Shown: positions 1 through 6,653 of the stretch, in pieces
How the letters are laid out: the number at the start of each line of letters is the position of its first letter
Position numbering within the stretch: position 1 is the stretch's first letter
From: Dialister sp. UBA7295
Lineage (GTDB): Bacteria > Bacillota > Negativicutes > Veillonellales > Dialisteraceae
Reading direction: 5' to 3'
Length of the DNA stretch: 15,810 nt
Assembly (NCBI GenBank): GCA_002471975.1
Contig: DKQZ01000091.1
Coordinates: 7,564 to 23,373, forward strand
Notes under the pieces: generated by a model
Told to the model about the DNA's origin: nothing
Database searches by the model: none
Seen by the model: only the letters and a program-made list of their open reading frames with translations
Translations under genes and position numbers: made by a program

Positions 1-63
1 CCCGCACCCCGCACCCCGCACCCCGCATCCCGCACCCCGAACCACGAATCACGAACCACGATG
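1..63. repeat. Degenerate 7-bp tandem repeat (window edge)
   Basis: Nine consecutive 7-bp units in perfect phase, drifting from CCCGCAC to CACGAAT or CACGAAC. The array starts at the window edge and probably continues upstream. The arm ACCACGA (55-61) can pair with TCGTGGT (91-97). It lies upstream of the rpmH promoter, where the dnaA/oriC region would be expected. I see no convincing function and no gene in 64-180. Confidence 0.85.
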
Positions 64-180
64 GCATACGAATGGGAATACACCTGCATGTCGTGGTGAG
101 GCTAACCCACGAAAACCGTGACTGACTCAATCCACATCAATGCCTGATGACTCCAAAAGAAAATTGTCAAGGAAATTCAT

Positions 181-209
181 TTGACATCCCAGAACCGTTT
201 AGCTATAAT
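181..209 (+). promoter_or_regulatory. Consensus sigma-70 promoter for rpmH operon
   Basis: TTGACA (181-186) and TATAAT (204-209) match the consensus exactly and are 17 bp apart. Transcription should begin near 216, giving a leader of about 48 nt before rpmH. This is the strongest promoter in the window, as expected for a ribosomal protein gene. Confidence 0.92.
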
Positions 210-263
210 TAGTCTGTTATGGTGCACGAAAATAGCACTGCCGAACCGAAGGAGGTGTGTAAC

Positions 264-401
264 ATGGCAAAAATGACATTCCAGCCGAACAACCACTGGA
301 GAAAAATGACTCACGGTTTCCGCGCTCGTATGAAGACAAAAGCAGGCCGTATCTGTCTGAAGAGAAGAAGAGCAAAGGGCAGAAAGAAATTAAGTGCCTA
401 A
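264..401 (+). CDS. rpmH: 50S ribosomal protein L34
   Basis: The 45-residue basic protein is a structural component of the large ribosomal subunit. It begins MAKMTFQPNN and carries the family's hallmark THGFRARMKTKAGR and KRRRAKGRKKLSA segments, so the whole length of a normal L34 is present. The frame is open upstream to 219, but ATG 264 is chosen because GGAGGTG (251-257) lies at the right distance and the family start follows. It is the first gene after the consensus promoter at 181-209 and overlaps the start of rnpA by 8 bp, which suggests co-transcription and perhaps translational coupling. The MAK start and the HWRK segment resemble Negativicutes L34 proteins. Identification is secure. 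Confidence 0.97.
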   Translation: MAKMTFQPNNHWRKMTHGFRARMKTKAGRICLKRRRAKGRKKLSA

Positions 402-771
402 TCCGGACGAAAAGGGAGTCAAGGAAGACTTCAGTCTTCCCCGTTCCTCCCGCATAAGACAGAACAGAGACTACCGTAGGATTTACCGTTCGGGCAAACG
501 GTTCAGCAATCGGGCAGGCCTCTTTTACCTGGTGAAAGCCAGGGGAAAAGACGTCCGCATCGGCTTTGTCTGCACGAAGAAAATCGGCCATGCCTTTGCC
601 CGGAACCGGGCGAAGCGGCTGATGAAGGAAGTTTACCGCCTTCACAGGCATGAACTTTCCCCTCATCGCGAAGGCATCCTCCTGGCCGGGTCGTTCCTCA
701 CGACCTGCAGCTATCAGGAAGCGGAAAAAGCGATTCTCGCGCTGTGGCGCAAAGCCGGAATCATGGAGTAA
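394..771 (+). CDS. rnpA: Ribonuclease P protein component
   Basis: This is the protein subunit of RNase P, which helps the catalytic RNA cleave 5' leaders from tRNA precursors. The 125-residue basic protein contains the family signature ARNRAKRLMKE around residues 69-79 (the RNR core is residues 70-72). The N-terminal RIRQNRDYRRIYRSGKR segment is typical of the substrate-binding face. Translation is called from GTG 394, because no in-frame ATG lies before the conserved region. The start overlaps the rpmH stop and has only a weak purine-rich site upstream, so the gene is probably translated by coupling. It is followed after 4 bp by yidD. Length and neighbours are normal for the family; only the exact start codon is uncertain. 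Confidence 0.94.
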   Translation: MPNPDEKGVKEDFSLPRSSRIRQNRDYRRIYRSGKRFSNRAGLFYLVKARGKDVRIGFVCTKKIGHAFARNRAKRLMKEVYRLHRHELSPHREGILLAGSFLTTCSYQEAEKAILALWRKAGIME

Positions 772-775
772 GACT

Positions 776-985
776 ATGAAATCTGTATTAATCGCACTCA
801 TTCGTTTCTACAGAGCATTCATCTCCCCCCTGAAGCCCCCGTGCTGTCGCTTTACGCCCACCTGCAGTGAATATGCCCTGCAGGCAGTCATGAAATACGG
901 AGCCCTGAAAGGCAGCTGGCTCGCGATCAAACGGATCATCCGCTGCAACCCTTTCTGTAAGGGTGGCTACGATCCGCTTCCGTGA
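776..985 (+). CDS. yidD: Membrane protein insertion efficiency factor YidD
   Basis: This 69-residue protein belongs to the YidD family, which assists YidC-dependent insertion of inner-membrane proteins at the cytoplasmic face of the membrane. It shows the family's cysteine-rich core CCRFTPTCSEYALQA and the C-terminal RCNPFCKGGYDP motif. The N-terminal segment IALIRFYRAFISPL forms an amphipathic helix. The start is ATG 776, preceded by GGAG at 765-768; the upstream extension of the frame is the rnpA sequence read in another phase. It lies 4 bp after rnpA and 296 bp before yidC, the usual order. That yidD-yidC gap is longer than usual and is filled by a repeat element. The assignment is firm. 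Confidence 0.95.
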   Translation: MKSVLIALIRFYRAFISPLKPPCCRFTPTCSEYALQAVMKYGALKGSWLAIKRIIRCNPFCKGGYDPLP

Positions 986-1063
986 AAGCTGTCTTTTTTT
1001 CTACTTAAAATAAGGAAATACAGGTTTTCATCGAAACAGGGAAAGCGGACCATATAAAAAGAT

Positions 1064-1126
1064 TGGTTTCGCAGAGCGAAACCATATCCTTCCCGCGCCC
1101 CGCATCCCGCACCCCGCACCCCGATT
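1064..1126 (-). repeat. Hairpin plus five 7-bp repeats, minus orientation
   Basis: Within the 296-bp yidD-yidC gap, a 9-bp hairpin (TGGTTTCGC 1064-1072, loop AGA, GCGAAACCA 1076-1084) is joined to five heptamers of CCCGCAC type (1092-1126). Read on the minus strand it is a tandem-repeat head followed by GGGAAGGATATGGTTT and the hairpin. The same joint occurs at 5248-5279 on the plus strand with a 9-bp head. A further inverted repeat, CGCGTC/GACGCG, lies at 1218-1223/1238-1243. Confidence 0.8.
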
Positions 1127-1281
1127 GCGCTGATGACGCAAAACCGTATTTCCAAATAAATCAGAAATATCCCACTACAAGGCAAAATATTTCCCTCCCA
1201 TAACGATACCCACTCACCGCGTCCTTGAAATGCAGAAGACGCGATTTCCAAGGTTGAAATGAAGACCGACAAGGAGTAACA

Positions 1282-2334
1282 ATGAGTGACTTTCAGATTC
1301 CGATTCTGAGCACCTTCGTAGGCTTTCTGGCCGATATCATGCGTATCTGCCTCCAGTATGCCTATGAGCTGACCAAAGACCTGGGCTTCCCGAGCTACGG
1401 GATTGCCATTATCGTCCTTACCATCATCATCAAGACCGCCCTGCTTCCTCTGGCCGTCAAACAGATCAAATCCATGAAGGCCATGCAGGAAATCCAGCCG
1501 AAGATGCAGGAAATCCAGAAGAAATACAAGAACGACCCGAAAAAGCTTCGCGAGGAAATGTCGAAACTTTACAAGGAGAACGGCGCGAGTCCCATGTCCG
1601 GGTGCCTTCCGCTCCTCATCCAGATGCCGTTCCTGGTTTCCATCTACTATGCCCTCCAGGGCTTCAGTTACGACCCGGCCCATGAAAGCTTCCTTTGGCT
1701 CGAAAGCCTTGCCGTACCGGATTCCACCTACATTCTTCCGATCCTTTCCGCTGTTTCCACCTTCGTTATTTCCTGGCAGACCACCCCGAAAAACGCACCC
1801 GGCAACCAGAAGACCATGCTTCTCGTCATGCCTCTTATGATTGGCTGGATGTCCCTGAATTTCCCGAGCGGCCTTGTCATTTACTGGATTGTGGTCAACC
1901 TGTACCAGCTCGTACAGCAGACCATCATGTACCGTGATGAAATGAAAGAACGCCTCGGCGGCGCAACAGCTCCAAAGAAGAAAGGCGTAGTCACCGTTCA
2001 CGGTGACGTACAGGCTGAAGAAGCAGAAAAACAGCCAAAGAAGAAGAAAGTTGTCCGCAAGAAAATCATCAAAAAAGTAGTCAAGAAGAAACCTGCGGAC
2101 GAACCGAGCGATGAAAACAAAGAAGCCTCTGCAGAAAAGAAAGTTCCTGCTGAAAAGCCGGCTGACAAACCGGAAGCAAAAGCAGAAAACGCTCCTGAAG
2201 TAAAACCGGAAAAACCGGCTGACACCGAAGCTCCTGCCAAAGAAACTCCGGATGAAAAGCCTGCAGATACTCCTGAAACAGCTGAAAAAACAGCTGCAGA
2301 TACAGAACCCAAAGGGGAGGCTGACAAGAAATAA
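1282..2334 (+). CDS. yidC: YidC/Oxa1-family membrane protein insertase
   Basis: YidC inserts and folds inner-membrane proteins, alone or with the Sec translocon. The 350-residue protein has the short form of the family, without the large periplasmic domain of enterobacterial YidC. Hydrophobic segments lie around residues 10-25, 38-58, 108-126, 155-172 and 185-215. A charged cytoplasmic hairpin (KAMQEIQPKMQEIQKKYK) sits between the second and third. The conserved positive charge in the first core membrane helix is Lys51 (IIIKTALLPL), where many homologues have Arg. No lipobox is seen. After about residue 228 the tail is Lys-rich (KKKVVRKKIIKKVVKKK, about 251-272) and then a long Glu/Lys/Pro/Ala-rich stretch. 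The start ATG 1282 follows AAGGAG at 1271-1276. The stop abuts the start of jag. Confidence 0.95.
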   Translation: MSDFQIPILSTFVGFLADIMRICLQYAYELTKDLGFPSYGIAIIVLTIIIKTALLPLAVKQIKSMKAMQEIQPKMQEIQKKYKNDPKKLREEMSKLYKENGASPMSGCLPLLIQMPFLVSIYYALQGFSYDPAHESFLWLESLAVPDSTYILPILSAVSTFVISWQTTPKNAPGNQKTMLLVMPLMIGWMSLNFPSGLVIYWIVVNLYQLVQQTIMYRDEMKERLGGATAPKKKGVVTVHGDVQAEEAEKQPKKKKVVRKKIIKKVVKKKPADEPSDENKEASAEKKVPAEKPADKPEAKAENAPEVKPEKPADTEAPAKETPDEKPADTPETAEKTAADTEPKGEADKK

Positions 2335-3204
2335 ATGAGAACAGTGAGAATCAAAGCAAAAACCATTGATGCCGCCGTAGAAGAAGGCCTCAAACAGCTG
2401 GGAATCAGCCGAGAAGAAGCTGTCGTTCATGTTATCGAACAGCCCTCCAGCGGTCTCTTCGGACTGATCCGTAAAAAACAGGCCGTCGTAGATATTTCTG
2501 CGCCGGATTTAGAAGAACCGGAAGAATCTCCGGCATCCGAAGAAATCGAAGAAAAAGCTCCCGAAACCCCGGAAGCTCCTGAAAAGCCGGAAACCGAAGA
2601 AAAAACGGAAACCGAAAAACCGGAAGAATCCCCGGAAACTCCGGCTGAAGAAAAAGATGATGCACCGGAAGAATCCGAAGAAAAACCGGTTAAAGAAACC
2701 GCGGAAAAACCGGCCAAAGGAAAAGAAGAATTCGTATTCAGCGCCGAAGACCAGGCAAAGACGGCAGAAGATGCCAAAGCCTTCCTGGCCAACGTCTTCA
2801 AAGGCATGAACCTTGAAGTCACCATGGAAACCATGATGAACGAAGAACGGATTCTCCTGAACCTCCATGGTGACGGACTCGGAATCCTCATCGGAAAACA
2901 CGGACAGACCCTGGATGCCCTCCAGTACCTGACCAACCTCGCTTCCGGCAAAGAATTCCATCATCACTACTTTGTCCTTCTGGACGTGGAAAACTACAGA
3001 GAACGCCGCAAAGACACCCTCGAAGCCCTCGCAAGACGGCTGGCAGGCAAAGTCAAGAGAACCGGCGAACCGGTGAAACTTGAACCTATGGCAGCCGGCG
3101 AAAGACGGATCATCCATCTGGCCCTCCAGAATGATGCCGCCGTCACCACCGACAGCGAAGGCGAAGCACCGCATCGTTATGTAGTAATCAAACTCAAAGA
3201 CTGA
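2335..3204 (+). CDS. jag: Jag/KhpB RNA-binding protein (Jag_N-KH-R3H)
   Basis: This 289-residue cytoplasmic protein is the Jag (SpoIIIJ-associated, KhpB) RNA-binding factor. Three parts are visible. A Jag_N domain covers residues 1-54. An acidic, Pro/Glu/Lys-rich linker runs about 55-130. A KH domain has its GKHG loop at 187-190, and an R3H domain carries the R-x-x-x-H motif at 257-261 (RRIIH). The linker is unusually long and repetitive, and its composition mirrors the tail of the preceding YidC. The start ATG 2335 directly follows the yidC stop, so the two genes are surely co-transcribed; GGGGAGG at 2314-2320 is somewhat far upstream. A strong terminator follows. In most relatives mnmE comes next, but not here. 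Confidence 0.95.
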   Translation: MRTVRIKAKTIDAAVEEGLKQLGISREEAVVHVIEQPSSGLFGLIRKKQAVVDISAPDLEEPEESPASEEIEEKAPETPEAPEKPETEEKTETEKPEESPETPAEEKDDAPEESEEKPVKETAEKPAKGKEEFVFSAEDQAKTAEDAKAFLANVFKGMNLEVTMETMMNEERILLNLHGDGLGILIGKHGQTLDALQYLTNLASGKEFHHHYFVLLDVENYRERRKDTLEALARRLAGKVKRTGEPVKLEPMAAGERRIIHLALQNDAAVTTDSEGEAPHRYVVIKLKD

Positions 3205-3218
3205 TTCTTTTGGAAATA

Positions 3219-3246
3219 AAAGCACCTCGAAAGAGGTGTTTTTTGT
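3219..3246 (+). terminator. Rho-independent terminator after jag
   Basis: CACCTC (3223-3228), loop GAAA, GAGGTG (3233-3238), followed by a run of T. It lies 19 bp past the jag stop and closes the rpmH-to-jag transcription unit. Confidence 0.9.
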
Positions 3247-3254
3247 TTGGGGAA

Positions 3255-3320
3255 ATAGTGGTAAGTGATAAGTGGTAAGTGATAAGTGAAGGTGGGCGCC
3301 CTGAAGTCACACAGGCGCCC
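3255..3320 (+). repeat. Five 7-bp repeats plus GC hairpin
   Basis: Five heptamers of TAAGTGA/TAAGTGG type (3255-3289) are followed after 4 bp by a hairpin with arms GGGCGCC (3294-3300) and GGCGCCC (3314-3320). This is one of several head-plus-hairpin elements in the window. Confidence 0.8.
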
Positions 3321-3357
3321 GTTTTATATGGAGACTTAAGGATGTACGACTTTTGTT

Positions 3358-3402
3358 TCGGGAGTATCGGGAGTGTCGGGGTTATCGGGGCTGTCGGGAA
3401 GG
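3358..3402 (+). repeat. Five 9-bp tandem repeats
   Basis: Five units of TCGGGAGTA type in exact 9-bp phase, ending with TCGGGAAGG. The left flank CTTTTGTTTCGGG resembles the flank CTTTTGAATCGGG of the array at 5212. The right side continues with TACACAGGCGG and leads into the next heptamer element. Confidence 0.85.
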
Positions 3403-3420
3403 TACACAGGCGGAGAGAAA

Positions 3421-3476
3421 CGGATTTCGGACTTGGGACTTGGGATTTCGGGAAGGTGGCGGCGCTGATGCGCCGC
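3421..3476 (+). repeat. Five 7-bp repeats plus GC hairpin
   Basis: Five heptamers of GGGACTT/CGGATTT type (3421-3455) lead directly into a perfect hairpin: GCGGCGC (3459-3465), loop TGAT, GCGCCGC (3470-3476). The frame is open through this DNA, but the periodicity and structure argue against coding. Confidence 0.8.
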
Positions 3477-3540
3477 GAGTATGTATGGGGAATGTGCACA
3501 GGCGGGGTGAAATGACCGAATCAGTCGAAAATGAGAAAAA

Positions 3541-3690
3541 CCAGCCCTTCGGGCCGGGGAATCCATATCCTGGCCTTCGCTCCGAAGGGACTCAGGCCCA
3601 CCTCGCTGACGCTCGGGGAAAACTCCGCGGCTCACTGCGTTCGCCGCAGACCGGGATTCGCGCAAGTGCCTTTACCGGTCTGAAAATCGT
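3541..3690. repeat. Palindrome-rich intergenic segment
   Basis: The jag-phzF gap is about 1.1 kb without a credible gene. This part contains small hairpins: GCCC/GGGC (3544-3547/3551-3554) and CCTTCG/CGAAGG (3574-3579/3583-3588). GTCGAAAATGAG just upstream (3524-3535) also occurs in the multi-stem repeats near 9687. It looks like a degenerate copy of those repeats. Confidence 0.45.
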
Positions 3691-3905
3691 GAAATTCTCA
3701 GCTTTCAGTGGACAGACAAAGGTTTAACGAAATTCTAATGATACAAAACCGATTTTTTTCTACTATATGTATAGAGCAAAGAAAATCGACCGCACGCTCC
3801 GCCACGGCCATTCTCAGAGAAGGCGGAAGGGGAGATGACTGAGCTCTCAAGCTATATGGTACCATGTAGAAACAAAACGGAATATGAATACCATCGAGGA
3901 TAGAT

Positions 3906-3945
3906 AAGAAGCCACAAGGGGAAAGCCCTGCGTGGCTTCTTGTCG
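3906..3945 (+). terminator. Strong hairpin, possible end of a small RNA
   Basis: AAGAAGCCAC (3906-3915) pairs perfectly with GTGGCTTCTT (3932-3941), and an inner stem AGGG/CCCT lies within the loop. The following TTGTCGT is a poor U-tract. The preceding 200 bp hold no ORF of note and no repeat of the common families, so the hairpin could end a small RNA starting near 3770. No homology to a known RNA class was recognised. Confidence 0.45.
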
Positions 3946-4056
3946 TGGGGATTTTCAGTCAGCCATTGGCCGTGATTGATTGGTTATAAGTGATATCGGG
4001 AAAGCAAAACCGTTCGGGTGAAAACAATCGGTCAGTGAAAAGGCCCAGGTTTTTCC

Positions 4057-4120
4057 GAAGTGCAGCCAGCCCCAAAGGGGCGGGCTGCACTTCCGGCTGT
4101 AATGGTACAAATCAAAAAAT
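4057..4120. repeat. Multi-stem palindromic repeat copy
   Basis: A long hairpin: GAAGTGCAGCC (4057-4067), an A/G mismatch, GCCCC, loop AAA, GGGGC, then GGCTGCACTTC (4083-4093). It is followed by GGTACAAATCAAAAAATGA, close to the GTACAAGTCGAAAATG tail of the repeats at 9587 and 11401. Fragments of the family continue to about 4160. Confidence 0.65.
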
Positions 4121-4239
4121 GATGCGCTCGGAAGCGGGGAAGCTCCCGGAGGGTGGAAGAATGCCGGCTGACTCAAAAATGAACTGCATCGCAAAGACAC
4201 AGCCATCAGACCAGAGCAGTTTCGAAGAGATTTCCGGAC

Positions 4240-4260
4240 AAAACACTCCATTACGGAGCG
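4240..4260 (-). terminator. Possible terminator of the PhzF-family gene
   Basis: On the minus strand CGCTCC (4260-4255), a 5-nt loop and GGAGTG (4249-4244) are followed by TTTT. It is 46 bp past the stop. On the plus strand the same hairpin is followed by CCCTTTTT, so it may act both ways. Confidence 0.45.
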
Positions 4261-4305
4261 CCCTTTTTCTGTTCACTTCATCGCTAAGTGCTGACGGATA
4301 CAATC

Positions 4306-5085
4306 TTATATTTCCACAAACACATCGGAAATGGAGTAGAGCGCCGCCTTTCCTGCCATTTTCACCCGGTCTCCCTCAAGATTGCAGTAAAGGAAGCCGG
4401 TCCTTCTGGATGCCTGGAAAGCGACGAGTTCATTTTTCCCGAGCACTTTGGCCCAGTAGGGAATGATATGGCAATGGCCGGACCCGCAGACCGGATCTTC
4501 GGCCACAGCCAGTTTTGGGGCGAAACTGCGGCTCACGCAGTCATACTTTGTCCCTTTGGCGGTGATATGAAGGAGAAGGCCCTCCAGCTCTGCCACTTTT
4601 ACCTGATCGGGATTGGCATTCAGCACGTCCTTTTCTTCCGGAAGGACGCAGAGAAGATCCCTGTCCATCCAGGCTTCGAGAGGTCTCACTCCGATGGCTT
4701 TTTCCATTTCATCGGTTACCGGGACTTGCTTTAAATGGTAGGCCGGGAAATCAAGCTCCAGGAGATCACCCTTCCGATTGACTACCAGAGTCCCGCCCAT
4801 GGTGTGGAACGTGAGGCTTGCTGCGTCTTTTTCATAGAAATGGAAAAGCACATAAGCCGTTCCCAGGGTGGCATGGCCGCAGAGATCGATTTCTCCTCCC
4901 GGCGTAAACCAGCGAAGGCCGTAACCATCTTTTTCCTTCACCGTGAAAGCGGTCTCGGAAAGTGAATTTTCGATGGCCATGGACTGCATGAGAGAAGCAT
5001 CGGGCCATTTGTCCAGCACACACACGGCGGCCGGATTCCCTTTGAATACTTCATCTGTAAAAGCATCTACGATATACTGCTTCAT
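4306..5085 (-). CDS. PhzF-family isomerase/epimerase
   Basis: The 259-residue protein belongs to the PhzF family of cofactor-independent isomerases with a diaminopimelate-epimerase-like double fold. The physiological substrate of this member cannot be told from sequence. Family marks are all present. The N-terminus is VDAFTDEVFKGNPAAVCVL. The catalytic acid is Glu44 in LSETAF, and FTPGGEIDLCGHAT covers about 59-72. DPVCGSGHC near the C-terminal half closes the active site. Length is normal. The start ATG (5085-5083) has AAGGAG upstream on the minus strand. A promoter is visible at 5113-5141. It stands alone and is transcribed away from a LysR-type gene 535 bp upstream, which could be its regulator. 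Confidence 0.92.
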   Translation of the reverse strand: MKQYIVDAFTDEVFKGNPAAVCVLDKWPDASLMQSMAIENSLSETAFTVKEKDGYGLRWFTPGGEIDLCGHATLGTAYVLFHFYEKDAASLTFHTMGGTLVVNRKGDLLELDFPAYHLKQVPVTDEMEKAIGVRPLEAWMDRDLLCVLPEEKDVLNANPDQVKVAELEGLLLHITAKGTKYDCVSRSFAPKLAVAEDPVCGSGHCHIIPYWAKVLGKNELVAFQASRRTGFLYCNLEGDRVKMAGKAALYSISDVFVEI

Positions 5086-5112
5086 AAAAATCGCTCCTTT
5101 CTGATTGATTTC

Positions 5113-5141
5113 ATTATACAGGAATGATATGATTCAAACAA
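5113..5141 (-). promoter_or_regulatory. Promoter of the PhzF-family gene
   Basis: On the minus strand, TTGTTT (5141-5136) and TATAAT (5118-5113) are 17 bp apart. The start codon lies about 20 bp past the expected transcription start, with AAGGAG between them. Confidence 0.6.
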
Positions 5142-5211
5142 TCGAAACGAATTGAGCGTGATGGTGAAGCTTTTTGAACAATGGGGACTATAAGTGCTTC
5201 TAACTTTTGAA

Positions 5212-5303
5212 TCGGGAGTATCGGGAGTATCGGGGGTAACGGGGGTGTCGGGAAGGATATGGTTTGCTTTCGCAAACCAATTGATGTAGTGCGCTCCGCG
5301 CAC
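5212..5303 (+). repeat. Five 9-bp repeats plus two hairpins
   Basis: Five 9-bp units of TCGGGAGTA type (5212-5256) end in TCGGGAAGG. They run into the hairpin TGGTTTGC (5260-5267), loop TTTC, GCAAACCA (5272-5279). A second hairpin, GTGCGC/GCGCAC (5289-5294/5298-5303), follows. The joint GGGAAGGATATGGTTT is identical to that of the element at 1064-1126 in reverse, although that element has a 7-bp head. Confidence 0.85.
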
Positions 5304-5452
5304 GGCCTTTGGCTCTCGTATCGGGGCATGAGAAAATTCCCTGTAGAGAAGGATCATATCCCTTATCCTTATCAGTCATATGGATTCAGGTAAAGTGAGA
5401 TTGGGATCATTTCACGGCTCCCAGAGCCGGATGTAAGATTTCATCATACTCT

Positions 5453-5526
5453 GCGGCGCCTTTTTCTGTTGCGCCGCACCGCCCCGACAGTCCCGATTCC
5501 CCCGACAGCCCCGACACCCCCGATTC
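5453..5526 (-). repeat. Five 9-bp repeats plus GC hairpin, minus orientation
   Basis: A hairpin GCGGCGC (5453-5459)/GCGCCGC (5471-5477) precedes five 9-bp units of CCCCGACAG type (5482-5526). On the minus strand the array has the same left flank (CTTTGAATCGGG) as the array at 5212. The hairpin matches the one at 9504-9529 in reverse, which follows a 7-bp array. The 5086-5619 gap holds no other gene. Confidence 0.85.
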
Positions 5527-5588
5527 AAAGGTCATCGAAGATGCAGGTTATCCTGTAAAAATAGCGGGCCTTTTTATTCCCATACCCG

Positions 5589-5609
5589 CCACTTACCACT
5601 TACTACTTC
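5589..5609. repeat. Short 7-bp repeat before lysR-type gene
   Basis: Three units (CCACTTA twice, then CTACTTC), the complement of the TAAGTGG type at 3255. They end exactly where the Shine-Dalgarno GGGAGG (5610-5615) of the next gene begins. Confidence 0.65.
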
Positions 5610-5619
5610 GGGAGGAAAT

Positions 5620-6492
5620 ATGGATATCCGATACTTACAAACTTTCGATGAAATCAATCGCTCCGGGTCTTTTGCGAAGGCGGCGGAGAAGCTGAATTAT
5701 ACGAGGTCCACGGTGACCGTGCAGATGCAGCAGGTGGAGAAAGAATTCGGCATCAAACTTTTCGAGCAGATCGGGAAGAAAATGGTCCTCACCGAAGAAG
5801 GACGGCGGATTCTGCCCTATGTGGAAGAAATCCTGGCGAATTACCGCCAGATCCTTATCTGCAGCCGGAAAGAAGTGAAGAAGCTTCGCATTGCCGTGCC
5901 GGAAAGCATCCTCATCTACCGCCTTCAGCCCGTGATTGCGGCGTTCCGAGAGAAAATGCCGGAAATCGAACTCCAGATCCAGACCATCTCCTGTTACCAC
6001 ATGAATCAGATCATCCTGAATGACGGTACCGATATTTCCTTTCATTACGACGTAGGCAAAAAAGACCCGAACATCACCGACCGGAAGCTGGCCGAATACC
6101 CCTTCGTCCCCTTCGGTTCGCCGGATATGACCGAAAAAGACCGGGATTTCTGGACACCGGACCAGCAGAAACCCTTCAGCGTCATCGATATCGAAGCCGA
6201 CGGCATCTATCGTGCCTCCCTCGAAAATGCCCTGAAGAAAAGAAATATCACCTTTGCAGGAAATATGGTTTTAGGCTCCATCACCGCCATCCTGCAATGC
6301 GTACGGCTGGACCTCGGCGTATCGGCGCTTCCTGACTTTGCGGTGAAAGAAGAAATAGAAAAAGGAAATCTCCTCCGCCTGGATACGGACCTTTCGCCCG
6401 AGACCATCTCCGTCATGTGCAGTTATCACAGTCATAAGAAATTGACGCCGGCTATGGAGTGCTTTATTTCTCTGGTAGAAGAAATGATCTGA
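5620..6492 (+). CDS. LysR-family transcriptional regulator
   Basis: This 290-residue protein is a LysR-type DNA-binding regulator. The winged helix-turn-helix lies at about residues 3-62, with AEKLNYTRSTVTVQMQQVEK forming the turn and recognition helix and LFEQIGKKMVLTEEG the wing. A linker helix follows. The effector-binding domain starts near residue 88 (KKLRIAVPESILIYRL) and runs to the end. Start ATG 5620 follows GGGAGG at 5610-5615. No clear promoter was found in the repeat-filled gap upstream. It is divergent from the PhzF-family gene, the classical arrangement of a LysR regulator and its target, but the 535-bp gap weakens that inference. The effector cannot be predicted. Confidence 0.93.
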   Translation: MDIRYLQTFDEINRSGSFAKAAEKLNYTRSTVTVQMQQVEKEFGIKLFEQIGKKMVLTEEGRRILPYVEEILANYRQILICSRKEVKKLRIAVPESILIYRLQPVIAAFREKMPEIELQIQTISCYHMNQIILNDGTDISFHYDVGKKDPNITDRKLAEYPFVPFGSPDMTEKDRDFWTPDQQKPFSVIDIEADGIYRASLENALKKRNITFAGNMVLGSITAILQCVRLDLGVSALPDFAVKEEIEKGNLLRLDTDLSPETISVMCSYHSHKKLTPAMECFISLVEEMI

Positions 6493-6519
6493 TTCCGGTC
6501 TGGCGCATCTGTTATAATC

Positions 6520-6578
6520 GTGGTCCGTGGGTCGTGGCCCGTGGTCCGTGAAGGTCCGGCGCAAATTCATGAGCGCCG
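6520..6578 (+). repeat. Five 7-bp repeats plus GC hairpin
   Basis: Five heptamers of GTGGTCC/GTGGCCC type (6520-6554) run into the hairpin CGGCGC (6557-6562), loop AAATTCATGA, GCGCCG (6573-6578). The loop motif AAATTCAT recurs beside a GC-rich inverted repeat at 12129-12151. It lies 27 bp past the stop of the LysR-type gene. Confidence 0.8.
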
Positions 6579-6653
6579 AATGTTTTAGCGGAAAATTTTC
6601 TCGAGTTAAGGTATTAAATTGGGAGTATTGATTGAAAGTTACATTTTCTAACG

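Noticed and set aside
128..136. DnaA box (CAATCCACA)
   Set aside because: Its complement differs at two positions from TGTGGATAA and it is a single site, so it does not establish an origin, although the position next to rpmH is suggestive.
967..2430. 487-codon minus-strand open frame over yidC
   Set aside because: It is antisense to the clearly conserved yidC and jag, and is Phe/Cys-rich as expected for a shadow of Lys/Glu-rich codons.
3353..3727. Open frames over the tandem repeats after jag
   Set aside because: Peptides are simple readings of the 9-bp and 7-bp repeats; there is no Shine-Dalgarno and no conserved domain.
3990..4466. 158-codon plus-strand frame upstream of and overlapping phzF
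   Set aside because: It crosses a hairpin repeat and the coding strand of the PhzF-family gene, and has no ribosome-binding site or recognisable motif.
6513..6518. TATAAT just after the LysR-type gene as a promoter
   Set aside because: No -35 element at proper distance and no gene immediately downstream; likely chance at the edge of the repeat.
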